64,000 nucleotides of DNA from Microbacterium ureisolvens (GTDB lineage Bacteria; Actinomycetota; Actinomycetes; Actinomycetales; Microbacteriaceae), in NCBI RefSeq assembly GCF_019511645.1, contig NZ_JAEUAX010000014.1, positions 1 to 64,000 of the forward strand. The letters are read 5' to 3'. The position numbers and the translations under genes were made by a program. Below the pieces are notes generated by a model. That model searched no databases, was not told the DNA's origin, and was given only the letters and a program-made list of their open reading frames with translations. This document shows, one piece after another, positions 44,701 to 50,615 of this stretch. The stretch's first letter is position 1. Each line of letters begins with the position of its first letter.

Positions 44701-44736
44701 CCCACCCTGACGCTCACCTACACGGCGGTGCCGTAA
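38719..44736 (+). CDS. Giant secreted protein: beta-propeller, two LamG, Fn3 repeats, three DNRLRE
   Basis: A 2005-residue secreted paralogue of the 1251-residue protein. The signal peptide (1-31) ends AAALS. The propeller-like region (about 32-412) repeats the same features: LPTWQTNG, VVAGGTFSEL, IYIGGNFSNVGGV, MYFGGMFLTVGG, and cysteines in DSCQL, RTCTV, WRDTC and GHNC. A Fn3-like unit follows (413-514), then LamG 1 (515-757), LamG 2 (761-987), three Fn3 (989-1284), DNRLRE 1 (1285-1454), Fn3, DNRLRE 2 (1557-1730), Fn3 and DNRLRE 3 (1834-2005). GTG 38719 is chosen because TTGGGGAG lies 7 nt upstream and the signal peptide begins here. Adhesive, structural or carbohydrate-binding roles are likely, and no enzyme site is visible. 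Confidence 0.88.
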   Translation: MVSRIWVGVVACLALVVGLVAVTPSERAAALSPGVGFSADELPTWQTNGTVYALAQSAGKVVAGGTFSELRPPEGGSGSPIAANGLAILDAETGNPDSCQLSLSLIGGTPAVYAATTAPDGNSIYIGGNFSNVGGVSTGRIAQIDVRTCTVSSLRLPTISSIVQTIAVKGTTMYFGGMFLTVGGESRQRFAAVDVTTGALLPWTANVDDIGRGIGVSPDGTKVAIGGDFFNVNGAYSHSIAVVDAVTGANIRTYPSGFIADTSVTKHIFSGDDGKFYISNEGTGGGVFDGRAAFSWATGDQLWRDTCLGATQMTLQDQTTLYSVSHGHNCDSVHFQQDGTRHYFLAQSAVDGSHVAWDPKSNDGIGEGIGPRALVIAAGRSSGQRYMWSGGDFTTINGAAQDHLTRFGTTDTGNPPAPAVAAVAQSSGSIEVRIRTSLDDDDSELTYQVFRNNSSTPIWSGTASSVWWNRPQVTFVDAGVTAGATYTYRVRATDGTNTSVLSQVATATAVAPTADYAASVRASAPAIFWRGDAAGSWLQDASASTTSTSRQAGVIENGAAGSTDTPVPNDTSGSLVFDGADDYVWHQGLAPAPTTYSVETWIKTTTTRGGKIVGFGSGRPRTDTGATVLSGSYDRHLYMTNTGRVLFGAYTGSTVTLTSPGALNDGSWHHIVGTQGAGGMALYVDGVRVAQNTNAVAQAYWGVWHVGGDNLSGWPNRPTSNFFAGTIDETAVYATALTAGAVADHYQAAGRDLGLNQAPADAYGTRVFAADPTLYWRLGEASSNTAADAARFGTYPGTYRTGVTKGQPGIIPGNTAVSTPGTLLGTVATQASLTPSTAFTGEIWFNTTTPGGKLFGFENVQTGNGTSYDKHLYMTSNGNLVFGSRVGSSNVVVTSPLAYADGNWHQAVGVLDSSGRKLYVDGVLVAQSTVTGAETGNGYWRIGGGNLTSWPSAPLNSYFRGTLDEFSLYSGGVSATEIARHYALGVQDVAPPSAPSGLAATHGSGGVDVSWTASTDNTRVLEYRVFRGTTADFSADADSFLATTATTSYHEASPALGTYYYRVTAVDGADNESAPSSARQLDVTDIDAPTTPASAAATQTGADGVTVTWAPSADNVEVTQYAVYRGPTSGFAIADGTLVGTVAGTTFSESGLSAGAKYYRVVARDAAGNASAPSNTAAVTIVPPDVTAPSTPGSFTATLSSGTNVTLSWDASTDDRGVSSYVLYRSLASDFTPSAGNRIAEVTTPGHVDTGRAAGTWYYKVTAQDAAGNVSAAASASVTVQPPSQATEVTLTPTEDAMVAQSSPTTLYGSSNQLSARGTGGTIESFIRLQLPAAPAGTVLTSAVLSVRTSNDSTAATTDSPQFRLVTGAWSEDTVNWNNRPTATATGVLGTLNGATALNTPYTVGLGADGLSSFLGQTVTLRMSGANSDNVRLWSAEASSASYRPSLRLTFTPVSGPDTQAPTAPTGLATTVANNADVTVTWSPSTDNVAVTGYSVYRGTTAGFTADAASKIADATAASYTDNGRPQGIWYYKVTARDAENNVSAPSASTFATILANGGTPVEMTVPITDDAMVAQSSPTTLYGTSNQLSSRGTGGTIESFLAVPLPAAPAGTVLTGAVLSVRTSTDGTAASADAHELRLMSGAWTEAAVNWNNRPQTTTSGVLGSLTGATALNTPYTVALSAEPLASALGQTVTLRMSSSGADNVRVWSAEATSATYRPSVRLTFTPVAGPDTTAPSAPAGLAASVVNNADVNLTWSASTDDTGVTGYTVYRGSAAGFTADSASRIADVTTTSYGDSGRPTGTWYYKVTARDAAGNVSAASTEASGTITPPAVPPVVQTVVTTADTMVAASNATGLYGTTNQLSSRFSTAIESFMSFALPAAPAGMQLTGVSLAVRTSTDTTAASADTHVFHLMTGTWDEATMTWNNRITQTASGAIGQLSGAAAVNTAYTATLSATDLAGLAGQTVTVRMSSVAGTDNVRIWSREATTAAYRPTLTLTYTAVP
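42571..44736 (+). repeat. Tandem 822-825 bp repeats (Fn3 plus DNRLRE)
   Basis: The same GATCGAGTC landmark inside each DNRLRE domain occurs at 42684, 43509 and 44331, with spacings of 825 and 822 bp. The repeated unit is one DNRLRE domain plus one Fn3 repeat (275 and 274 codons). The first two DNRLRE copies are most alike (AMVAQSSPTTLYG in both). The third resembles the DNRLRE domain of the upstream paralogue (LSSRF). Confidence 0.85.
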
Positions 44737-44805
44737 GTCCGCAGATCGCGGGGCCCGTGATCCTCAGTGAAGGCGGGTCGGGCTCCACGAGGAACGGGAG
44801 AGACC

Positions 44806-46296
44806 ATGACGCCGTCTCCGATCTCGCGTCGCGGGTTCCTGATCGCCGGGCTGTCGACCGCGCTTCTGGCGGGCTGCACGGCGGTGCCGGGCTCGAGGTC
44901 CGCCCCGACCACGGCGGCTCCGAGTGCCTCGCCGACTCTCTCGCCTTCGCCGACCCCCTCGCGCCCGCCGGCGCCGTCCTCGATACCGGAGCTTCTCGCT
45001 CGGGAGAGGTTCTACGTCGGACACCGCGGCAGTGGCGACAACTGGCCGGAGCACACGCTCACCGCCTACCGGAATGCCAGAGCGGCCGGTGCGGACGCGA
45101 TCGAGATCTCCGTCTGCGCGACCTCGGACGGGGTCCTCGTCTGCCATCACGACCTCTCCGCCGAGCGGGTGCTCGGCGTCGACAAGAAGATCGCCGACAT
45201 GACGTGGAGCGAGCTGAGCGCCCTCCAGGTGGACGCGAGGAGCTGGCTCGGCGTCAACACCCCGCTGGAGCCGGTGGCGAGGCTCGAGGACGTGCTCCGC
45301 GAACTCGGCCCGGAGGTGCTCGTCTTCATCGAGGACAAGCAGGGCACCAACACCATGCCGATCCTCGACGTCCTGGACGCTCAGGCCCGTTCCACCGAGC
45401 GCTTCGTGTGGAAGCAATGGGCGCCGGCCGCGCAGGTGCGCGCTGCGAAGGAGAGGGGCTACCGTGCCTGGGGCTATTTCGACGAGGAACAGCTCGATCG
45501 CCTGGACGACTTCGCGGCGACGTTCGACATCCTCGGGGTGCCCACGGGGGCGTCCGATGAGCTGATCCAGCAGGTCGTGGGCACCGGCCTTCCGGTGATG
45601 TGCTGGGAGGTGCGGTTCCACGACCAGGTCGAGCGGCTCGCGCGACTCGGCGTCACGGGGATGATGTGCTCCAATGTCGGCTACCTGGTCGACGGGCGGC
45701 CCTCGGACCGCGACGCCTTCGCCACCGGGAGGCGAGCGGCCGGCGACCTGCCGTCGGCGATCGACACCCTCGGCTGGTCGTCGCAGCCCGCGTTCGTGCC
45801 GTCGAGAGAGTCGCTGCGCATTCAGAGTGCCCGCGCGACCAGCTATCTGATGGGCTCGCTCGCCGCCGCAGGGAAGCGGCTTCGCCGTCTGGACGTGACG
45901 ATCGCCTGGCCGGATGCCGTGCCCCCGAGCGGCGCCGCGGGCGTGGTGTTCGCCTTGAGCGGCGACGGACCGGGCGGGCAGGGGGAGCGTGGCGATGCCA
46001 CCGGCTGTCAGCTGACGCTCGACGGCAGCGGAACGATCGCGATCGCGCCATACGAACGGGGAGTGACAGGGTCCCCGGTGTCCACCGGCAAAGTGGAGGC
46101 GCCGGCCGAAGGCTCGGCGGTGCGCCTGCGGATCGACGTCGACGACGATCACGTGCGGGTGACGGTGGGCGAGCGCACAGCGCTCGAGGCGGTCCTGGAG
46201 GCATCCGCTCTCCGCGGCCCGTGGGTGCGCCTGTTCAAGGACGACAAGACGGACCAGGCGGTCGAATTCTCGGGACTCCGAGTCGCCTTCAGGTAG
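44806..46296 (+). CDS. Tat-exported lipoprotein glycerophosphodiester phosphodiesterase
   Basis: A 496-residue enzyme. The N-terminus has both a twin-arginine motif (SRRGFLIAG) and a lipobox (LLAGC, Cys about 25), followed by a Ser/Thr/Pro linker. The GDPD barrel (about 62-315) has GHRGSGDNWPEHT, the acidic pair EISV and CHHDLSAERV, and FIEDKQG. A beta-rich C-terminal domain (about 325-496) resembles a jelly-roll carbohydrate- or polymer-binding fold. Such enzymes cut glycerophosphodiesters, including teichoic-acid-like polymers, at the outer membrane face. GGGAGA precedes ATG 44806. It follows the giant protein gene by 69 bp and may share its message. Confidence 0.92.
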   Translation: MTPSPISRRGFLIAGLSTALLAGCTAVPGSRSAPTTAAPSASPTLSPSPTPSRPPAPSSIPELLARERFYVGHRGSGDNWPEHTLTAYRNARAAGADAIEISVCATSDGVLVCHHDLSAERVLGVDKKIADMTWSELSALQVDARSWLGVNTPLEPVARLEDVLRELGPEVLVFIEDKQGTNTMPILDVLDAQARSTERFVWKQWAPAAQVRAAKERGYRAWGYFDEEQLDRLDDFAATFDILGVPTGASDELIQQVVGTGLPVMCWEVRFHDQVERLARLGVTGMMCSNVGYLVDGRPSDRDAFATGRRAAGDLPSAIDTLGWSSQPAFVPSRESLRIQSARATSYLMGSLAAAGKRLRRLDVTIAWPDAVPPSGAAGVVFALSGDGPGGQGERGDATGCQLTLDGSGTIAIAPYERGVTGSPVSTGKVEAPAEGSAVRLRIDVDDDHVRVTVGERTALEAVLEASALRGPWVRLFKDDKTDQAVEFSGLRVAFR

Positions 46297-46333
46297 AGCG
46301 GAGGAGTATTCCGCTTCGGGAATCTACTCCGCT
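46297..46333 (+). terminator. Hairpin after the phosphodiesterase gene
   Basis: AGCGGAG (46297-46303) pairs with CTCCGCT (46327-46333), with an additional GGAATC/TTCC-type pairing possible inside. It starts one base after the stop codon region. Confidence 0.5.
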
Positions 46334-46448
46334 CAGGCCCCAGGGACCCGCGGCCACGCCCGCTTGGGGGAACGGGCTGTCGTCACACGCGATCGCCGGC
46401 GTACACCTGGCGGGTATGGCGGCGTGTGACCGCGGATCCGGCTGTGGC

Positions 46449-46474
46449 GGCCGGCGACGCCGTTGTCGCCGGCC
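46449..46474 (-). terminator. Perfect 10-bp hairpin after the sugar transferase gene
   Basis: GGCCGGCGAC and GTCGCCGGCC enclose the loop GCCGTT, about 20 bp beyond the minus-strand sugar transferase stop. No T-run follows on that strand, so termination efficiency is uncertain. Confidence 0.6.
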
Positions 46475-46492
46475 AGGTCTTTCCCGGGGACA

Positions 46493-48067
46493 TCAGTAGG
46501 CCCCCTTCGGTGCGATCATCACGTGCGCGGTGCGCCACATGATCATGAGGTCGGTCGCGATCGACCAGTTCTCGACGTACCGCAGATCGAGACGGACGCT
46601 GTCGTCCCACGACAGGTCGCTGCGCCCGCTGATCTGCCAGAGCCCGGTGATGCCGGGCTTGATGTACAGGCGTCGATAGACCGTGCCGTCGTACGACGTC
46701 ACCTCCGAGGGCAGCGGCGGACGCGGGCCGACGATGCTCATATCGCCGCGCAGGACGTTGACGAACTGCGGCAGCTCGTCGATGGAGAACCTCCGCAGGA
46801 CGGCGCCGACGCGTGTGACGCGAGGATCGCTCCTCAGCTTGAACAGCGGGCCGGCCCCCTCGTTCTCGGCGAGCAGCTCGGTGCGCCGCATCTCGGCGTC
46901 GGCCACCATCGTGCGGAACTTGAGCATCCAGAACTGCCGGCCGTCGCGCCCTACACGCAGCTGGTGGAACAGCACCGGCCCCCGGGAGTCGAGCTTTATG
47001 GCGAGCGCGACGAACGGCGCGATGATCACGATCGGGACGAGGGCGAGCAGAGAAAGGACGACATCCATCCCCCGCTTGATCGCATGGACACCGCCCTCGA
47101 ACTCGGGGATCTTGACCTGCACGAGGGGCAGCCCGTCGAGAGGCCGCAGCGAGAGGCGAGGCCCTGCCACGTCGGTGAGCCGGTTGCACAGGACGAGCTC
47201 AGCCGCGCTGCCCTCCAGCTCCCACCCCAGTCGCCGCACGAAGTCGCGGTCGTTCTCCGGCGTGCTGGCGACGACGATGGCGTCTGCACCGGCCTGGCGT
47301 CCGTATTTCGCCGTCAGGCGGATCGAGCCGATCACCGGGTAGTGGTGATCCTCGATGTCGATGGGATCGAACACGCCGTCCGTCGTCGTCGCGCCGATGA
47401 CCATGTACGCGTGATGGGGGTCGTGCGTGAGCTTGTCGATGACGTACTCCACGTCGTCGCGGGTGCCGGCGACGATGACCCGTGAGACGCACTCACCTCG
47501 TTCGCGTTCGTGGATCAGCCACTTCCGCCACAGCCGCCGGCTGAGCACGAGGGCGACGAGGCCGCAGGGCAGGGCGATGATGAGCTGCGCGCGCAGACCG
47601 GGCAGCTGGGCGAGGATGAAGACGGTCGACAGGATGCCGAAGGCGAAGCCCGTCGCGTGACCGAGGCGCATGTACTCTGCCGCTCCCGCGCCGAGCACGG
47701 ACGGTTCGCGCGTGCGGGCGAGCCACAGCAGCGTCATCCAGGCGCAGACGACGAAGGCGCCGATGCGAGCCGGCTCCGCGAGCGCCGTGAGCGGCGCCGC
47801 GACGCCCGTTTCGAAGACCATCGCGGCGATGGCGGCCGCTGTGACGCACGCCGCATCGGTCGCGACCAACCGCCGCCGGTAGCGCCGCTCCCACAGGTGG
47901 CGGCGCTCCAGCGACGGCTGTACGCGAGGGGCCATCGCGTCGGGAAGGGTGTCGAAGTCCGGGCGCGTCAGGGGTGGACGTCGGAGGAGCGTTCGGGTCA
48001 CTCCTCCGGCGCCCGTAGGCGCCGCGGCGATCGCGGTCGGCTTCAGACCGCGGTCCACCGCGCGCAC
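46493..48067 (-). CDS. Polyprenyl-phosphate sugar-1-phosphate transferase (initiating enzyme)
   Basis: A 524-residue WbaP/WcaJ/CpsE-type enzyme that transfers a sugar-1-phosphate to undecaprenyl phosphate, the first step of the repeat unit. Helices at about 65-190 form the N-terminal four-TM module, then comes a Rossmann-like cytoplasmic part (about 195-310: VIVAGTRDDVEY, VIGSIRLTAKY). The catalytic module begins with KRGMDVVLSLLALVPI and contains DSRGPVLFHQLRVGRDGRQF, MLKFRTM, DELPQFVNVLRGDMSIVGPR (the PGP-type motif is next) and LYIKPGITGLWQISGRSD. The first codons are uncertain; GTG 48067 has AGGGA upstream, but an ATG near residue 45 (MAPRV) is also possible. Confidence 0.93.
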   Translation of the reverse strand: MRAVDRGLKPTAIAAAPTGAGGVTRTLLRRPPLTRPDFDTLPDAMAPRVQPSLERRHLWERRYRRRLVATDAACVTAAAIAAMVFETGVAAPLTALAEPARIGAFVVCAWMTLLWLARTREPSVLGAGAAEYMRLGHATGFAFGILSTVFILAQLPGLRAQLIIALPCGLVALVLSRRLWRKWLIHERERGECVSRVIVAGTRDDVEYVIDKLTHDPHHAYMVIGATTTDGVFDPIDIEDHHYPVIGSIRLTAKYGRQAGADAIVVASTPENDRDFVRRLGWELEGSAAELVLCNRLTDVAGPRLSLRPLDGLPLVQVKIPEFEGGVHAIKRGMDVVLSLLALVPIVIIAPFVALAIKLDSRGPVLFHQLRVGRDGRQFWMLKFRTMVADAEMRRTELLAENEGAGPLFKLRSDPRVTRVGAVLRRFSIDELPQFVNVLRGDMSIVGPRPPLPSEVTSYDGTVYRRLYIKPGITGLWQISGRSDLSWDDSVRLDLRYVENWSIATDLMIMWRTAHVMIAPKGAY

Positions 48068-48313
48068 GACGACGCGTCCCTAGCAGACATGTACTTCCCC
48101 GTCGGACGGCACGACGACGACGTCGAGCAGACCAACCCCAGTGCGCAGACCCGGCCGGGTTGTCGGGTCGTGAGGGACCACAGTTTCGGGTACTGCGCCC
48201 CCCGCGCGTTGTCACTGTACGCCTGCCAGGCGGTGACCGGAAGAGCTTTCCCCGGAAAACTTGACACACCTTAAGGGAAACCGGTAATGCGACTCAGGTT
48301 CGAGCTGCGGGTG

Positions 48314-49477
48314 TCACCCGATCAGGTTGATCAGCGCGTCCAATCCCATGCCGTAATTGATGCGCACGGTAGGAAGAGCGAGCTTGTCGGTGCCGATCGT
48401 GACGTACCCGGGCTCGATGGTGCGCGCCATCTCCCAGCCGGCCTGACGCAGGCCCTCTTTCGCAGCGTCGTTGTAGTGACCGAACGGGTAGGCCATGATC
48501 TCCTTCACCCCGAGGACGCCGTACGACGCCTGCATGTCGGCCACGATCTCGGGCACCGAGAGGTTCGTGATGAGCCCGTCGCCGTTCGCGCCCGCGCGGT
48601 GCATGTCGTGCGTGTGCGACCGGCGCAGAACGTAGGGGCTCGGCGCCGGGTCCTGGCGGTAGGCCGTGATCATGAACGACGTCGACAGCACCTTGTACTT
48701 GTCGACGACAGGGACCGCCAGGTCGAACCACGTCTGGTCGGCGTCGTCGTCGGTGACGATCACCGAGTGCGTCGGCAGGAACAGGCGCCCGTCGATGAAG
48801 GCCGACAGCTCGTCCCACGTCGGCAGGTAGAAGCCCGTCGTGGCGATGTGGTTCATGTGCGCGTCGAAGTCGCCGATGAACGCGTAGTTCCCGCGCAGCC
48901 ACCCGCTCTCGCCCTGGGGGTTGGCGGTGAACTGGTGGTACATCAGGATCGGCACCCGGGCGTCCTCGGCCGCGTTCTGCTCGGGGCTCATCCACGCCCC
49001 GTGCAGCGTCACGCGCTGGTCCGTGCACACCACAGGCTCGGAGCCGTTGACGCGCCCGGGGATCGCGAAGGCAGCGGCATCGGCCGGGGTCGCGTACCAG
49101 CCTGCGAACACCAGCCCGTCGCGTGAGGGAATGGGAAGCCCCGCGTACAGCGCCCCCTGCGTCTGCAGCATGGGCGCGTCGGCGATGCCGTCGCCGGCGA
49201 AGCTCACCGCGCACGCCGCGGGGTCGGCGGTCGACGCGAGCAGCTGCTCCTCGGGCGTCGGCGGCGTGGGGGTGGGAGTCGGTGCGGCCGGCTCGGTGGC
49301 CGCGGGCGCGGCATCCGTGTCCGGGTCCTGTGCGCCCGCGCGCGCGAAGCCGATCGCCGCGACCGTGCCGCCGATCACGGCGAGCACCACGACGGCGCCC
49401 GCGATGCCGGCGAACAGGCGCCGGCGACGCACCCGCGCCGACGGTCGTCGGGCGGGAGGTGTGCCGAAGGTGGCCAT
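48314..49477 (-). CDS. Secreted polysaccharide-deacetylase-like protein with InlB-like repeat
   Basis: A 387-residue, membrane-anchored or secreted protein. A basic N-terminus (RVRRRR) precedes a hydrophobic helix (about 22-46) and a Thr/Pro linker. Residues about 93-155 match a Listeria/Bacteroides (InlB B-repeat-like) module: LPIPSRDGLVFAGWYATPAD...VTLHGAW. The remainder (about 165-387) follows the NodB deacetylase fold (ILMYHQF, GFYLPTWDEL, SVIVTDDDADQTWFDLAVPV, HTHDMH, EIMAYPFGHYND, RINYGMG), but the TFDDG metal motif reads TDDDAD. GGGGAG lies 5 nt before ATG 49477. It probably modifies acetylated glycans, if still active. Confidence 0.82.
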   Translation of the reverse strand: MATFGTPPARRPSARVRRRRLFAGIAGAVVVLAVIGGTVAAIGFARAGAQDPDTDAAPAATEPAAPTPTPTPPTPEEQLLASTADPAACAVSFAGDGIADAPMLQTQGALYAGLPIPSRDGLVFAGWYATPADAAAFAIPGRVNGSEPVVCTDQRVTLHGAWMSPEQNAAEDARVPILMYHQFTANPQGESGWLRGNYAFIGDFDAHMNHIATTGFYLPTWDELSAFIDGRLFLPTHSVIVTDDDADQTWFDLAVPVVDKYKVLSTSFMITAYRQDPAPSPYVLRRSHTHDMHRAGANGDGLITNLSVPEIVADMQASYGVLGVKEIMAYPFGHYNDAAKEGLRQAGWEMARTIEPGYVTIGTDKLALPTVRINYGMGLDALINLIG

Positions 49478-49606
49478 GCGACTCCCCGCGTCCGGACCGC
49501 GCATCCCCACGTGCGATCTCTGAGGGGATGCTACCCGGATGCTGCGGCCCGCCGCCGAACCGCGGCGCGGGTTGTGGATGATCCGCGTCTCTTGCGGTGC
49601 ATTCGC

Positions 49607-49612
49607 TACGCT
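49607..49612 (+). promoter_or_regulatory. -10 box of the 119-residue gene, leaderless type
   Basis: TACGCT, 8 nt before ATG 49621, with no ribosome-binding site between. Confidence 0.5.
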
Positions 49613-49620
49613 CGGGACCC

Positions 49621-49980
49621 ATGCTGCCTGCCGACTGGATCGAGCACCGCCGCGCCGACGGCGAGATCCTCGGATGGATGCTCGCCTCCGGCGACGGCTT
49701 CCGCGCCTTCGACCTGCTCGGCCGTGAGCGCACGACCCACGGCGCCGTCGAGTGGCTCGCCGCCGAGGAGCTCCTCGAGGCGCTCGGCATCGGCTATCTC
49801 GCCGAACCCTGGCTCCTGCGCCTCCCCGACGGCACCGAGCGTCCGGTGCGGATCGCGGAGGTCAGTGCGCGCGGCGTCACCGTCGTCGCGGACGAGTACG
49901 GCGCCGCCTCCGCCGTCGGGGCCGATCCCGAGCGCTTCCGCCTGCCGTTCCCGGTGACGGCCGAGCTCGCACCGCGCTGA
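49621..49980 (+). CDS. Conserved-looking small protein of unknown function
   Basis: A 119-residue soluble protein rich in acidic and hydrophobic residues. It begins LPADWIEHRRADGEILGWML and has a plausible beta-rich middle (WLLRLPDGTERPVRIAEVSA, GVTVVADEYGAAS). No signal peptide, TM helix or metal motif is seen, and I do not recognise the family. Coding is supported by codon-position bias, an ATG placed 8 nt after a TACGCT box, and the same leaderless arrangement in the next gene. Function is unknown. Confidence 0.75.
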   Translation: MLPADWIEHRRADGEILGWMLASGDGFRAFDLLGRERTTHGAVEWLAAEELLEALGIGYLAEPWLLRLPDGTERPVRIAEVSARGVTVVADEYGAASAVGADPERFRLPFPVTAELAPR

Positions 49981-50000
49981 ACCCGTGTCTGCGACGTGGG

Positions 50001-50006
50001 TACGCT
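50001..50006 (+). promoter_or_regulatory. -10 box of the ACT-domain gene, leaderless type
   Basis: TACGCT, 7 nt before ATG 50014. It is identical to the hexamer of the preceding gene. Confidence 0.55.
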
Positions 50007-50013
50007 GTGAGCC

Positions 50014-50529
50014 ATGACGATCCTCGTGCTCACCCTTGTCGGAGGCGATCGGGCCGGTCTCGTCGCGGCCGTCGCCGATGTGGTCGACCGCCACGGCGGC
50101 AACTGGGAGAACAGCCAGCTCGCCGAGCTGTCAGGCGTGTTCGCGGGCGTCGTCGAAGTGTCCGTCGCGCCGGCGCGGGCGGACGAGCTGCGCGAGTCGC
50201 TGTCGGTGCTCGACGGGCTGCTCTCCGTGACGGTCAGCACGGGATCCGAGCCTTCGCCGGAGGACGCCACCATGCGTCAGCTCGCGCTGCAGGTGATCGG
50301 CAATGATCATCCGGGCATCGTCAGGGAGATGACGACCGTCCTGCGTTCGCACGACATCAGCATCGACCGCATGACCACCGAGACACGTGAGGCGGCCATG
50401 TACGGCGGCCGCCTCTTCGAGGCGACCGTGAAAGCCCGGATCCCGGCATCCGTCGACCTCGCCTCCCTCACCCAGGAGCTCGAGCGGCTCGCGACCGAGA
50501 TCCAGGTCGACGTCACGTTCGAGCCCTGA
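50014..50529 (+). CDS. Tandem ACT-domain protein (GcvR-like)
   Basis: A 171-residue protein built of two ACT domains. Domain 1 (about 1-80) begins ILVLTLVGGDRAGLVAAVADVVDRHGGNWENSQL, and domain 2 (about 88-171) begins LALQVIGNDHPGIVREMTTVLRSHDISIDRM. This is the architecture of the GcvR glycine-cleavage regulator and related amino-acid-sensing proteins, which bind small ligands and act through protein partners. There is no DNA-binding domain and no catalytic domain. It probably senses an amino acid, but the ligand is unknown. Confidence 0.85.
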   Translation: MTILVLTLVGGDRAGLVAAVADVVDRHGGNWENSQLAELSGVFAGVVEVSVAPARADELRESLSVLDGLLSVTVSTGSEPSPEDATMRQLALQVIGNDHPGIVREMTTVLRSHDISIDRMTTETREAAMYGGRLFEATVKARIPASVDLASLTQELERLATEIQVDVTFEP

Positions 50530-50615
50530 GCTTCGCCCGGCGCCGAGAAGCGCCGACGCCGAAGGTGCTGTCCTCGCGCTCGCCGACCTGTTCGCCGCCT
50601 GCCGGCGCCAGGCGG

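Noticed and set aside
48261..48290. Plus-strand TTGACA-N18-TAATGC promoter-like sequence
   Set aside because: No plus-strand gene follows for 1.3 kb, so any transcript would be antisense to the deacetylase-like gene. It could be chance or an antisense RNA; RNA data would be needed.
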